A DNA stretch of 28,826 nucleotides from Clostridiales bacterium (lineage in GTDB: Bacteria > Bacillota > Clostridia > Oscillospirales > Acutalibacteraceae), in assembly GCA_014799585.1 (NCBI GenBank), contig JAAVHU010000032.1, positions 1-28,826 on the forward strand, read 5' to 3'. A program made the translations under genes and the position numbers. This document shows positions 1-7,583 of the stretch, piece by piece (position 1 is the stretch's first letter; every line of letters begins with the position of its first letter). The notes below the pieces were generated by a model that did not search any database, was not told the DNA's origin, and saw only the letters and a list, made by a program, of their open reading frames with translations.

Positions 1-533
1 CATATTGAAATGCAGAAACAACCTTATAGGTCAGCTTTCTTGTTGGCGTATAGATATAAACAAATTCGTGCCTGTCAAAAAAATCCTTATCCTCAAATTT
101 ATGAAGCGTGGTAAACATACTGTCGCCAAAATTATTATGGCCGTAAACAAGCGTTACAGGATCTGAAAAATCCTTTTTGTTGCATTTTTCAGTATAAATT
201 GCTCCGCTTTTCAGATAAGATTGGTCAACAGCACTATGCGTTAAATAAAATGCCTCATCATCACCCTTATGCTGAGCAATGGGATAATCAACCTTCGTAT
301 CATCAATTTTAATCCAGGCATAAACTTCATCATTTCCCGCAATAAGTGTTTCAAAATCAACAGGGTTATATGCCAAATCCTCATATTCAGCTTCGGGCTT
401 GGTTGCTATCGTGTCATATTCCTGTTCTGCCCTGTTCTGATTATACAAGAATACTGCAATATACACTGCCGAGCAAACAAAAACAACTGCCGAAATAATA
501 AAAACAATTCTTTTTACCGTTTTATTTTTCATA
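1..533 (-). CDS. srtB: Class B sortase, 5' part (3' end outside window)
   Basis: This reading frame opens at an ATG at 531-533 and runs off the left edge after 177 codons, so only the N-terminal part is visible. Residues about 8-30 form a membrane anchor after a short basic N-terminus, as in sortases. The segment WIKIDDTKVDYPI (73-85) and the motif LVYGHNNFGDSMF (128-140) are typical of class B sortases; His132 in YGHN would be the catalytic histidine. The catalytic cysteine (TLSTC motif) and arginine must lie beyond the window. Sortases are extracytoplasmic transpeptidases that cleave a sorting signal and attach proteins to the cell wall or to pilins. No sorting-signal substrate is visible here. 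A modest Shine-Dalgarno (AAGGCGG on the minus strand) precedes the ATG. The gene starts only 17 nt past the terminator of the ABC operon upstream, so its promoter is unclear. Confidence 0.88.
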
Positions 534-549
534 ATAATATCCGCCTTAT

Positions 550-585
550 AAAAAAGTCTGCCGCCTTGATATGCGGCAGACTTTT
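550..585 (-). terminator. Intrinsic terminator of the marR-ABC operon
   Basis: Perfect 13-bp arms AAAAGTCTGCCGC (552-564) and GCGGCAGACTTTT (573-585) enclose an 8-nt loop. On the minus strand the hairpin is followed by a run of T. It lies just after the stop codon of the second ABC exporter gene (610). Confidence 0.9.
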
Positions 586-609
586 ATTATTCTAACGCAG
601 AAATATGGC

Positions 610-2448
610 TTATGCAAGCTTTGCTTTACCTGTGCAAAGCTCATAATATCTGCCCTTGAGTTCAAGAAGCACATCGTGATTTCCACGTTCAAGGATTTCA
701 CCATGCTCAAGCACCATAATGGCATCTGAATTTCTTACAGTTGAAAGTCTGTGTGCAATAACAAAAACTGTTCTGCCTATCATAAGCCTATCCATTCCGT
801 GTTCAATATGAAGCTCTGTTCTTGTATCAACAGAGGATGTTGCTTCATCAAGAATAAGAACTGCCGGCTTTGCAACCGCCGCTCTTGCAATAGCAAGAAG
901 TTGTCTTTGTCCTTGAGAAAGATTATCTCCATCACCTGAAATTACAGTGTTATAACCATTCGGCAGTCTGCGGATAAAGCTGTGTGCCGAAGCAAGCTTT
1001 GCGGCAGCAATACATTCTTCGTCTGTTGCTTCAAGTCTGCCATAGCGGATATTATCCATAACTGTGCCTGTAAACAAATGTGTATCCTGCAAAACGATGG
1101 AAAGAGATTTTCTTAAATCATCCTTTTTAATACGCTTAATATCTATTCCATCATACGTAATCACACCGTCTTGAATATCATAAAAGCGGTTAATCAGATT
1201 TGTTATCGTTGTTTTACCTGCACCTGTTGAACCAACAAATGCAATCTTCTGACCCGGCTTTGCATAAAGGCTTACATTTTTAAGAACTGTTTTTTCGGGA
1301 ACGTAACCAAAGGTTACATCATCAAAAATAACATTTCCCTCAACAGGTGTTAATGCACCGTTATCATTCCAATACCATTTTCTTTCACCATTCTCAAATT
1401 CTTCTTTAAGCGTAACGGTTCCATCATCAACCTCAGGTTCCATTTCCATAACCTCGAAAACACGCTCTGCACCTGCAAGGGCAGAAAAAATCGTGTTCAT
1501 CTGGTTTGTAATCTGATTGATTGGCTGAGAAAACTGCTTTGTATATGTTAAGAATGATGTTAACTTACCAATTGTAAAGGTAAGCGGATTTGCAATAACA
1601 AGAAGTGCACCGATAATGGTGATAACCGCATATGCAGTGTTATTGATACCTGCCGAGCAAGGGCCCATAATACCTGAATAGAAATTTGCCTTTGTTGCAC
1701 TTTTTCTGAAACTCTCGTTCAGCTTATGGAATTCCTCGTTTGCTTCCTCCTCGTGATTAAATACCTTAACAACCTTCATTCCCTCAACAGTTTCCTCAAT
1801 AAAACCGTTCATTTCACCAAGATTTTTCTGCTGAAGCTGGAAATACTTTCTTGTTTTCTTTCCGATTGTTGAAGCAACAAAAACCATAAGAACAAGAAAA
1901 ACAATCATAATAAGGAACAATTGCCAGTTGAAATAAACCATCATTGCAACAATACCGATCATTGTAAATACAGATGAAACAAGCTGAACAATAGACTGTT
2001 CAAGCATCATCTGCATATTATCAACATCGTTTGTAAAACGGCTCATAATTTCGCCGTGGGTTTTGCTGTCAAAATATCTTAACGGAAGTGATTGAAGATG
2101 ATTGAATAAATCTTTTCTGATTGTGTTTGAAGTTTTATAGGCAATATTAACCATTATTTTACTTTGAGCAAAGTTTAAAACAGAAGCAATGATGTAAAAT
2201 ACGGCAAGAATAACAAGCTGTTTTATAAGCTCTGCCTTATCAAAATGCGGATAAATTGCTTTATCAATAATCGGCTGAAGTCTTGCTGATGCAAGAACAG
2301 AGCAAACTGTTGATGCAATTACCGTAAATGAAACTAAGATAAGAAGATACTTGCTTTTGCCGATATATTCAAGCATTGTGTTTACAGTTTTCTTTGCATT
2401 CTTCGGCTTTGCAAAACCGCCGTTCGGTGCTCCGTGTGGTCCCGGCAT
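610..2448 (-). CDS. ABC exporter half-transporter, consensus-site subunit
   Basis: A type IV (ABCB-like) half-transporter of 612 residues: six membrane helices in the first ~330 residues, then a nucleotide-binding domain. Walker A is GSTGAGKTT (406-414), the Q-loop glutamine is Gln454, the signature is LSQGQ (510-514), Walker B is VLILDE with catalytic Glu535, and the H-loop is His566. The signature departs from LSGGQ exactly as in TM288-type subunits, while Glu535 and His566 are intact. With the upstream gene (2448-4241) it should form a heterodimeric multidrug/lipid exporter of the TM287/288, BmrCD or LmrCD kind in the cytoplasmic membrane. Its ATG overlaps the stop codon of that gene by one base (TAATG), implying translational coupling; AGGAG lies at 2458-2462. 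Substrate cannot be read from sequence. A roughly 30-residue acidic/aromatic insert precedes the nucleotide-binding domain. Confidence 0.93.
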   Translation of the reverse strand: MPGPHGAPNGGFAKPKNAKKTVNTMLEYIGKSKYLLILVSFTVIASTVCSVLASARLQPIIDKAIYPHFDKAELIKQLVILAVFYIIASVLNFAQSKIMVNIAYKTSNTIRKDLFNHLQSLPLRYFDSKTHGEIMSRFTNDVDNMQMMLEQSIVQLVSSVFTMIGIVAMMVYFNWQLFLIMIVFLVLMVFVASTIGKKTRKYFQLQQKNLGEMNGFIEETVEGMKVVKVFNHEEEANEEFHKLNESFRKSATKANFYSGIMGPCSAGINNTAYAVITIIGALLVIANPLTFTIGKLTSFLTYTKQFSQPINQITNQMNTIFSALAGAERVFEVMEMEPEVDDGTVTLKEEFENGERKWYWNDNGALTPVEGNVIFDDVTFGYVPEKTVLKNVSLYAKPGQKIAFVGSTGAGKTTITNLINRFYDIQDGVITYDGIDIKRIKKDDLRKSLSIVLQDTHLFTGTVMDNIRYGRLEATDEECIAAAKLASAHSFIRRLPNGYNTVISGDGDNLSQGQRQLLAIARAAVAKPAVLILDEATSSVDTRTELHIEHGMDRLMIGRTVFVIAHRLSTVRNSDAIMVLEHGEILERGNHDVLLELKGRYYELCTGKAKLA

Positions 2449-4241
2449 TATTCAATCACTCCTTTCTGCTGTGTATGATAAATTTCCTGATAAATTTCGT
2501 TTGTTTCAATAAGTTCTTCGTGCTTGCCGATGCCCTTTATCTCGCCATCATCTATAACAAGGATTTCATCTGCATCCTTAACGGATGAAATTCTTTGGGC
2601 AATGATAAACACGGTTGTGCCCTTAAGCTCATTATAAAATGCTTTACGGATTTTAGCCTCTGTTGCCGTATCAACTGCTGATGTGGAATCATCAAGGATA
2701 AGGATTTTCGGCTTTTTAATCATTGCACGGGCAATACACAAACGTTGCTTCTGTCCGCCCGAAAGGTTTAATCCGCCCTGAGCAAGCACAGTATCATAGC
2801 CGTCAGGCTGACGCATAATGAAATCGTGTGCCTGAGCTGCTTTGCAGGCTGCTATAATCTCTTCATCCGTTGCATCCTTTTTACCCCAACGGATGTTTTC
2901 CTTAATTGTGCCTGTAAACAAAACATTATTTTGAAGAACAACGCCGATAAGCTCTCTCAATTCTTCAAGATCATAATCACGAACATCAACATCATCAATC
3001 AGAACTCTTCCGCCTGTAACATCATAAAGCCTTGGAATAAGGGAAACCAAGCTTGATTTTCCGCATCCTGTTCCGCCAACGATACCGATAATCTGCCCCG
3101 CATCCGCAGTAAAGTTGATATTATTTAAAATATCATCACCGTCTGTCTGCGTTGAATATCTGAAATCAACATTTTCAAACTGCACTTTACCGCACTTAGC
3201 CACGCTGAGTGTTTCAGCTTTATTTACGATATCAATTTCAGCATCAAGAACTTCTTTGATACGATCTGCACACGCCTTACCGCGAACAACCATAACAAGC
3301 ATCATCGCTACCATCATAATGCTCATCAGTATTTCCATAACATAGGAAATAAAGCTGATAAGATCACCTGTTGTCATTTCTCCGATACTAATGGAAATAC
3401 CGCCCTTATAGATAACAGTTACCATTGTAAGGTTGAAAATAAGCATCATCAAAGGCATTGCAAGAATAATCATACCTGCTGCCTTTGCACCCATTGCAGA
3501 CAAATCATCATTTGCCTTTTTAAACTTTTTCTTTTCGTGATCCTCACGAACAAAAGCCTTAACAACTCTTATACCGATAAGATTTTCCTGAACAACGCCG
3601 TTTAATGCATCTATTTTTTTCTGCATTTTTCTGAACATCGGAAAACCGAATTTCATAACTACGCCTGCGGCAATCAAAATTAACGGAAGTGCAAATAACA
3701 ACATAGAAGCAAGCCTTGCATTGATTGAAACTGCAAAAAAGGATGCAACGATAAGTAAAGACGGCATACGGATAAGCATACGCAGAATCATCATTGTAAC
3801 ATTCTGAATCATCGTAACATCGTTTGTAAGCCTTGTTGTAAGAGAAGCAGTTGAAAATTCATCAATATTCTTGAAAGAAAATGAAGAAATCTTTTTAAAC
3901 ATTGCATTTCTGATTCTTGAAGCATATTTCTGGCTTACCTCTGATGAAAGTTTCATACAGGTTATACCGCCCACAATTGCAACAAGAGCAACGGCAATCA
4001 TAATAACTGCTTCTTTCAAAACATAGGCTCTGCCGTCTGCCGCAGTTACCGTTCCGTTAATAACAGGTGTAACACCGTTATCAATAATTCTGCCCATTAT
4101 TTTCGGCAGATAAAGCTGGCACGCCGCTTCAAGCACCATACCGAGCGAGCCGACAATGGCCGCAAACCATAAGCCCTTTAAAAACTTCATCAGCTTTGTT
4201 TTGCTTTTCTTTTTTGTTTTCTTATTTGTCACGTTCTTCAT
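2448..4241 (-). CDS. ABC exporter half-transporter, degenerate-site subunit
   Basis: A 597-residue ABCB-like half-transporter with six N-terminal membrane helices and a C-terminal ATPase domain. Walker A is GGTGCGKSS (389-397) and the signature LSGGQ (493-497) is canonical, but the residue after the Walker B aspartate (Asp517) is Asp518 rather than glutamate, and the H-loop histidine is replaced by Gln549 (IIAQR). These are the hallmark substitutions of the TM287/BmrC-type partner in heterodimeric exporters: its own ATP site, completed by the LSQGQ of the downstream subunit, would bind but hardly hydrolyse ATP. The gene overlaps the end of marR by 20 nt. The AAAGGAG at 4242-4248 abuts the ATG at 4241 with no spacer; the GTG at 4230-4232 (codon 4) is 9 nt away and may be the real start, giving a protein three residues shorter. 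Confidence 0.93.
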   Translation of the reverse strand: MKNVTNKKTKKKSKTKLMKFLKGLWFAAIVGSLGMVLEAACQLYLPKIMGRIIDNGVTPVINGTVTAADGRAYVLKEAVIMIAVALVAIVGGITCMKLSSEVSQKYASRIRNAMFKKISSFSFKNIDEFSTASLTTRLTNDVTMIQNVTMMILRMLIRMPSLLIVASFFAVSINARLASMLLFALPLILIAAGVVMKFGFPMFRKMQKKIDALNGVVQENLIGIRVVKAFVREDHEKKKFKKANDDLSAMGAKAAGMIILAMPLMMLIFNLTMVTVIYKGGISISIGEMTTGDLISFISYVMEILMSIMMVAMMLVMVVRGKACADRIKEVLDAEIDIVNKAETLSVAKCGKVQFENVDFRYSTQTDGDDILNNINFTADAGQIIGIVGGTGCGKSSLVSLIPRLYDVTGGRVLIDDVDVRDYDLEELRELIGVVLQNNVLFTGTIKENIRWGKKDATDEEIIAACKAAQAHDFIMRQPDGYDTVLAQGGLNLSGGQKQRLCIARAMIKKPKILILDDSTSAVDTATEAKIRKAFYNELKGTTVFIIAQRISSVKDADEILVIDDGEIKGIGKHEELIETNEIYQEIYHTQQKGVIE

Positions 4242-4716
4242 CTCCTTTAAAATCGTGAGGACGCTTGTAGGAATAATCAGCCTCGCCCGTTGCGTTAAAA
4301 ATAATTCGGTCTAAATAAATCCTTAGCTGCTTTACATCTTCTTCGCTGAAGCCGATAAGCATCCTTTTATGATAATCAAATAATTTTTCGTGAATATTCT
4401 TTAAAGCCGTTCTGCCCTTTTCATTTATATAAATATGGCTTATTCTGGCATCGTTTTCATCATTTCGCTTTTCAATAAAGCCCTGTTTTTCAAGCCTTTT
4501 AAGAGAAACGGAAATACTTGCAAGGCTTGTGTGAAGATACTTTGCAATTTCAGACGGCTTTAAGCCCTCCTTGTGCATAATTAAAAACAAAATTTCATCC
4601 TGTCCCTGAAACACGCCGTTTTCAGATAAAACAGAACGGAAATTGTCTTTCCCGATTTTAGAAATATAATTAATGGTTGGGAATAATGGAAAATGGGTTT
4701 TGCAATCCTTATGCAC
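4222..4716 (-). CDS. MarR-family transcriptional regulator
   Basis: A 164-residue winged helix-turn-helix protein of MarR type. The recognition region KPSEIAKYLHTSLASISVS and the wing with RNDENDARISHIYI followed by EKG are characteristic, and helices at both ends would form the dimer interface. The start is a GTG at 4714-4716 with a strong GAGGAGGT (4723-4730) six nt upstream; the C-terminus is unusually charged. It is first in an operon with two ABC exporter genes, whose first start codon it overlaps. MarR proteins of this arrangement usually repress their own operon and release DNA on binding a toxic ligand; the palindromic site on the -10 region of the promoter (4743-4772) supports autorepression here. 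The ligand is unknown. Confidence 0.92.
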   Translation of the reverse strand: MHKDCKTHFPLFPTINYISKIGKDNFRSVLSENGVFQGQDEILFLIMHKEGLKPSEIAKYLHTSLASISVSLKRLEKQGFIEKRNDENDARISHIYINEKGRTALKNIHEKLFDYHKRMLIGFSEEDVKQLRIYLDRIIFNATGEADYSYKRPHDFKGDEERDK

Positions 4717-4742
4717 TTTCAGACCTCCTCTCGTAAAATGTT

Positions 4743-4772
4743 ATGTGCCTAATGTTAGTTGACTAAGCACAT
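4743..4772 (-). promoter_or_regulatory. Putative MarR operator
   Basis: Imperfect inverted repeat: ATGTGCCTA (4743-4751) and TAAGCACAT (4764-4772), eight of nine positions matching. Inside lies a second palindrome, TTAGT-TG-ACTAA (4755-4766). It overlaps the -10 hexamer and start region of the marR promoter, the expected place for an autorepressor. Assignment to the MarR protein is inferred. Confidence 0.6.
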
Positions 4773-4799
4773 TTTACATATGAAGATATTATTTGTCAA
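4771..4799 (-). promoter_or_regulatory. Sigma-A promoter of the marR-ABC operon
   Basis: On the minus strand a perfect -35 TTGACA (4799-4794) and -10 TAAAAT (4776-4771) are separated by 17 nt. The operator-like repeat overlaps the -10. Confidence 0.8.
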
Positions 4800-4817
4800 G
4801 CGCAAAATGTAAAAATT

Positions 4818-4838
4818 CACAGTTTTTACAAAACTGTG
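4818..4838. promoter_or_regulatory. Perfect 21-bp palindrome between marR and rsmA
   Basis: CACAGTTTT (4818-4826) and AAAACTGTG (4830-4838) are perfect 9-bp arms around TAC. It lies just upstream of the likely rsmA -35 and 19 bp beyond the marR -35. There is no gene whose transcript it could terminate. It may be a regulator-binding site; which protein binds it is unknown. Confidence 0.45.
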
Positions 4839-4868
4839 TTTACAAAACAATATATATTATGTTAGAAT
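4839..4868 (+). promoter_or_regulatory. Probable promoter of rsmA
   Basis: TTTACA (4839-4844) and TAGAAT (4863-4868) with an 18-nt spacer; the -10 is preceded by TGT, an extended -10 element. It gives a leader of about 20 nt before the rsmA start. Confidence 0.55.
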
Positions 4869-4893
4869 ATGCGCTTGAATTGAGGGATACAGT

Positions 4894-5742
4894 ATGAATT
4901 TATATGATTACAACACAGTAAACAGAATATTAACCTCTCACGGATTTACCTTTTCAAAGGCGCTTGGTCAAAACTTTATCATTGACCCTGATGTATGCCC
5001 ATCTATGGCAGAAGAGCTTTGTGCGGATGATAAAACAGGTGCACTTGAAGTAGGCCCCGGCATCGGTGTGCTTACAAAGGAGCTTTGTAAGGTTTGCAAA
5101 AAGGTTGTATCCATTGAGCTTGATAAAAGGCTTTTTCCTGTTTTAAAGGAAACACTTGGTGAATTTGATAACCTTGAAATCGTTGAGGGCGATGTTCTGA
5201 AACTGAACTTAAGGGAAATCATCAAAGAAAAATTCATCGGTATGCACTCAATTAAGGTATGTGCAAATCTGCCCTATTATATAACCTCCCCCGTTATAAT
5301 GAGTCTGCTTGAACAAAAGCTACCTATTGATGAGATTATCGTTATGGTGCAAAAGGAAGCTGCTGAAAGGCTTACTGCCGAAATCGGCTCAAGAGAAAGC
5401 GGTGCGGTTACGGTTGCGGTTAATTATTACGCAGAAGCAGAAATGCTTTTTGAAGTGCAGAAAGACTGCTTCTACCCTGCCCCCAAGGTAGACAGTGCCG
5501 TTATACGTCTTAAAATCAGAAAAACACCCGCTGTTGAGGTTCAGAATGAAGAGCATTTCTTCAAAATCGTTAAGGCAGCCTTTTCTCAAAGAAGAAAAAC
5601 AGCATTAAACTGCCTTTCAAACGGCTTGGGTGTATCAAAAAACAAAGTCAGCGAAGCACTCGGTATAATCGGTAAAGACGAAAAATCCAGAGCAGAAAAC
5701 TTTACTATGCAGGAATTTGCACAGCTTTCAGAAATTTTATAA
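4894..5742 (+). CDS. rsmA: 16S rRNA dimethyladenosine transferase RsmA (KsgA)
   Basis: A 282-residue Rossmann-fold methyltransferase that uses S-adenosylmethionine to dimethylate two adjacent adenosines (A1518 and A1519 in E. coli numbering) near the 3' end of 16S rRNA during 30S maturation. The N-terminal KALGQNFIIDP segment, the SAM-binding loop EVGPGIGVLTKEL, the acidic residues of SIELDKR and EGDVL, and the catalytic motif NLPYYITSPV are all intact. The C-terminal helical domain includes the typical AAFSQRRKTALNCLS. Length is normal for the family. GAGGGA (4882-4887) precedes the ATG at good spacing. It is transcribed away from marR and is followed after 35 nt by a MATE exporter gene, with which it may be cotranscribed; the link need not be functional. 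Confidence 0.97.
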   Translation: MNLYDYNTVNRILTSHGFTFSKALGQNFIIDPDVCPSMAEELCADDKTGALEVGPGIGVLTKELCKVCKKVVSIELDKRLFPVLKETLGEFDNLEIVEGDVLKLNLREIIKEKFIGMHSIKVCANLPYYITSPVIMSLLEQKLPIDEIIVMVQKEAAERLTAEIGSRESGAVTVAVNYYAEAEMLFEVQKDCFYPAPKVDSAVIRLKIRKTPAVEVQNEEHFFKIVKAAFSQRRKTALNCLSNGLGVSKNKVSEALGIIGKDEKSRAENFTMQEFAQLSEIL

Positions 5743-5777
5743 TTTATAAACTGATAAAATACAAGGAGGATTTTTAA

Positions 5778-7163
5778 ATGGCATCTAAAGAAAAAAGAGA
5801 AAATATCTTTTCTTCATATCCAATACCAAAAGCAGTTGCGGCGCTTGCGGTTCCATCTATTCTTTCAAGTATAGTCAACGTTATCTATAATATGGCAGAC
5901 ACGTATTTTGTTTCCCTTATGAAAGACACCAATGCAACAGCGGCCGTTTCCATAACTATGCCTGTTTTTCTTTTCTTTGTTGCATTCGGAAATATTTTCG
6001 GTGTTGGCGGTTCGGCTTATATTTCCCGTTCCATGGGCGAGGGAAAGCACCAAAAGGTGAAAAAAATAAGTGCCTTTTCCATCTTTTCATCAATACTTTC
6101 AGGTGTAATTGTTCTTGCTCTTATTTTAATTTTCATTAAACCGCTTATTAATGCACTTGGTGCAACAAATGATGCTGTTTATAACTACGGCTATGATTAT
6201 CTTAAATATATTGCAATCGGCGGACCAATGATTGTTACCTCCATAACCGCAAGTAACCTTGTAAGAGGTGAGGGCGGTGCAAAGGAATCTATGATTGGTA
6301 TGATGATTGGCACAATCACCAATATCATTCTTGATCCTATTATGATTTTAACGCTGAATATGGGCGTTGGCGGTGCCGCTATTGCAACGGTTATCGGAAA
6401 TGTGGCTTCCGTTGTTTACTATGCAATTTATCTGATGAAGGGTAATTCCATTTTATCCTGCAATCCGGCACGCTTTTCTGTTAGAGATGGTATTGCAAGA
6501 AATGTTATTCCAATCGGCATTCCTGCCGCAATAAACAATATCTTGATGAGCGTTTCCAATATTATCCTCAATAACTTTATGGAGGATTACGGTGCAGAAG
6601 CCATTGCCGCTCTTGGAATCGCAATGAAGGTTAATATGCTGATTGTGTTCGTTCAGATGGGAATAGGCATAGGCATTCAGCCGCTTATCGGATATTCCTT
6701 CGGTGCAAAGAATATGGAAAGATTAAAGAAAACAATGAGATTTACAATGCTTTGCACATTTGTTATAGGCACGGTTTTAACCATCATTTATTTTATTTTT
6801 ACACCGCAGATTATCAATCTGTTCAACGGAGAGGGAAATCAGCTTGTAACAGAATACGGTGTTAAAATTCTTCGTGGATTAAACATTGCTGGTCCGTTTA
6901 TCGGCATTTTGTTTACGTATAACTTTGCATTTCAAGGAATGGGAAAATCAATTCCAAGCCTTATACTTTCACTTGGCAGACAGGGACTTATCTTCCTGCC
7001 GTTCCTGATTATAATGAGCAAATATGTAGGCTTTAACGGTATCGTTTACGCACAGTCAACAGCAGACCTGGCCTGCATCATTCTTGCAATAATAATGTTC
7101 TCGGTCATCAAATCCAAAATCAAAAAAGACCCTGCATATTATCCGCAAAAGAATAATGAATAA
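5778..7163 (+). CDS. MATE family efflux transporter
   Basis: A 461-residue integral membrane protein with twelve predicted helices in two homologous halves, the arrangement of multidrug and toxin extrusion carriers. The N-terminus (SYPIPKAVAALAVPSILSSIVNVIYNMADTYFV, residues about 14-46, quoted only in part as the key pattern P-x-I-x-N-x-x-Y-N-x-A-D) is characteristic of the NorM/DinF-like branch in Firmicutes. Such carriers use an inward Na+ or H+ gradient to export cationic drugs or metabolites. AGGAGGA (5764-5770) sits seven nt before the ATG. There is no separate promoter evident in the 35-nt gap after rsmA, and a strong terminator follows. Substrate cannot be deduced. Confidence 0.93.
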   Translation: MASKEKRENIFSSYPIPKAVAALAVPSILSSIVNVIYNMADTYFVSLMKDTNATAAVSITMPVFLFFVAFGNIFGVGGSAYISRSMGEGKHQKVKKISAFSIFSSILSGVIVLALILIFIKPLINALGATNDAVYNYGYDYLKYIAIGGPMIVTSITASNLVRGEGGAKESMIGMMIGTITNIILDPIMILTLNMGVGGAAIATVIGNVASVVYYAIYLMKGNSILSCNPARFSVRDGIARNVIPIGIPAAINNILMSVSNIILNNFMEDYGAEAIAALGIAMKVNMLIVFVQMGIGIGIQPLIGYSFGAKNMERLKKTMRFTMLCTFVIGTVLTIIYFIFTPQIINLFNGEGNQLVTEYGVKILRGLNIAGPFIGILFTYNFAFQGMGKSIPSLILSLGRQGLIFLPFLIIMSKYVGFNGIVYAQSTADLACIILAIIMFSVIKSKIKKDPAYYPQKNNE

Positions 7164-7169
7164 TAAATA

Positions 7170-7202
7170 AAAATGGACGAGCAATGCTCGTCCATTTTTT
7201 TG
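7170..7202 (+). terminator. Intrinsic terminator after the MATE gene
   Basis: AAAATGGACGAGCA and TGCTCGTCCATTTT form a long perfect stem (about 7170-7198) with a tiny loop, followed by a T run to 7201. Confidence 0.92.
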
Positions 7203-7254
7203 TTTCGCAGCAAAAATTGTGTTTGGCGACAGAGGTTTTCCCTTATTAAATCAT

Positions 7255-7285
7255 AGTCTGATATAGACTTTTTGTCAATAGTCTT
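7255..7285 (+). promoter_or_regulatory. AGTCT repeats, possible operator of the Cro/CI-type gene
   Basis: AGTCT (7255-7259) and AGACT (7265-7269) form a perfect 5-bp inverted repeat around GATAT; a third ATAGTCT lies at 7278-7284. These sit directly upstream of AT-rich promoter-like DNA (TTGTCA 7272-7277; TAATCT 7294-7299; TATAAT 7299-7304) and a GAGGTGG Shine-Dalgarno. An autoregulatory site for the encoded helix-turn-helix protein is plausible; exact promoter hexamers are unclear. Confidence 0.4.
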
Positions 7286-7322
7286 ATTTGGAATAATCTA
7301 TAATTTGTATGAGGTGGCATAA

Positions 7323-7547
7323 ATGGATTATATAGATCGATTAACAGAACTTAGGAATGATAGAGATATAAAACAATCAACAATAGCTGAAATCTTAGGC
7401 GTAAAGCAATCCGCTGTTTCAAAATATGAAAAAAGAAGAGCACAATATACTGTTGATGATATTATAAAGCTATGCAATTTTTATAATATCTCTGCTGATT
7501 ATATTTTGGGATTAGCCGATGATTTAGAATTTCCAAAACGAAGTTAA
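7323..7547 (+). CDS. Small Cro/CI-type (XRE) helix-turn-helix protein
   Basis: A 74-residue protein consisting almost only of an HTH_3 domain. The helix-turn-helix reads IKQSTIAEILGVKQSAVSKYE (about residues 19-39; key residues Q20, A23, L26, V28, S30, S34, Y36, E37), followed by the usual C-terminal helices ending in SADYILGLADD, the common ending of single-domain XRE regulators in Firmicutes. GAGGTGG lies before the ATG. The gene stands alone between two terminators; there is no antitoxin/toxin partner, phage gene or integrase next to it. Its targets are unknown; autoregulation through the AGTCT repeats upstream is possible. Confidence 0.9.
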   Translation: MDYIDRLTELRNDRDIKQSTIAEILGVKQSAVSKYEKRRAQYTVDDIIKLCNFYNISADYILGLADDLEFPKRS

Positions 7548-7549
7548 AC

Positions 7550-7581
7550 AAAAAAGCAAGTACAAATGTACTTGCTTTTTT
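7550..7581. terminator. Bidirectional terminator between XRE gene and GH27 gene
   Basis: Fifteen-bp perfect arms (7550-7564 and 7567-7581; core AGCAAGTACA / TGTACTTGCT) with A and T runs on both sides can end transcription from both convergent genes. Confidence 0.9.
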
Positions 7582-7583
7582 TA

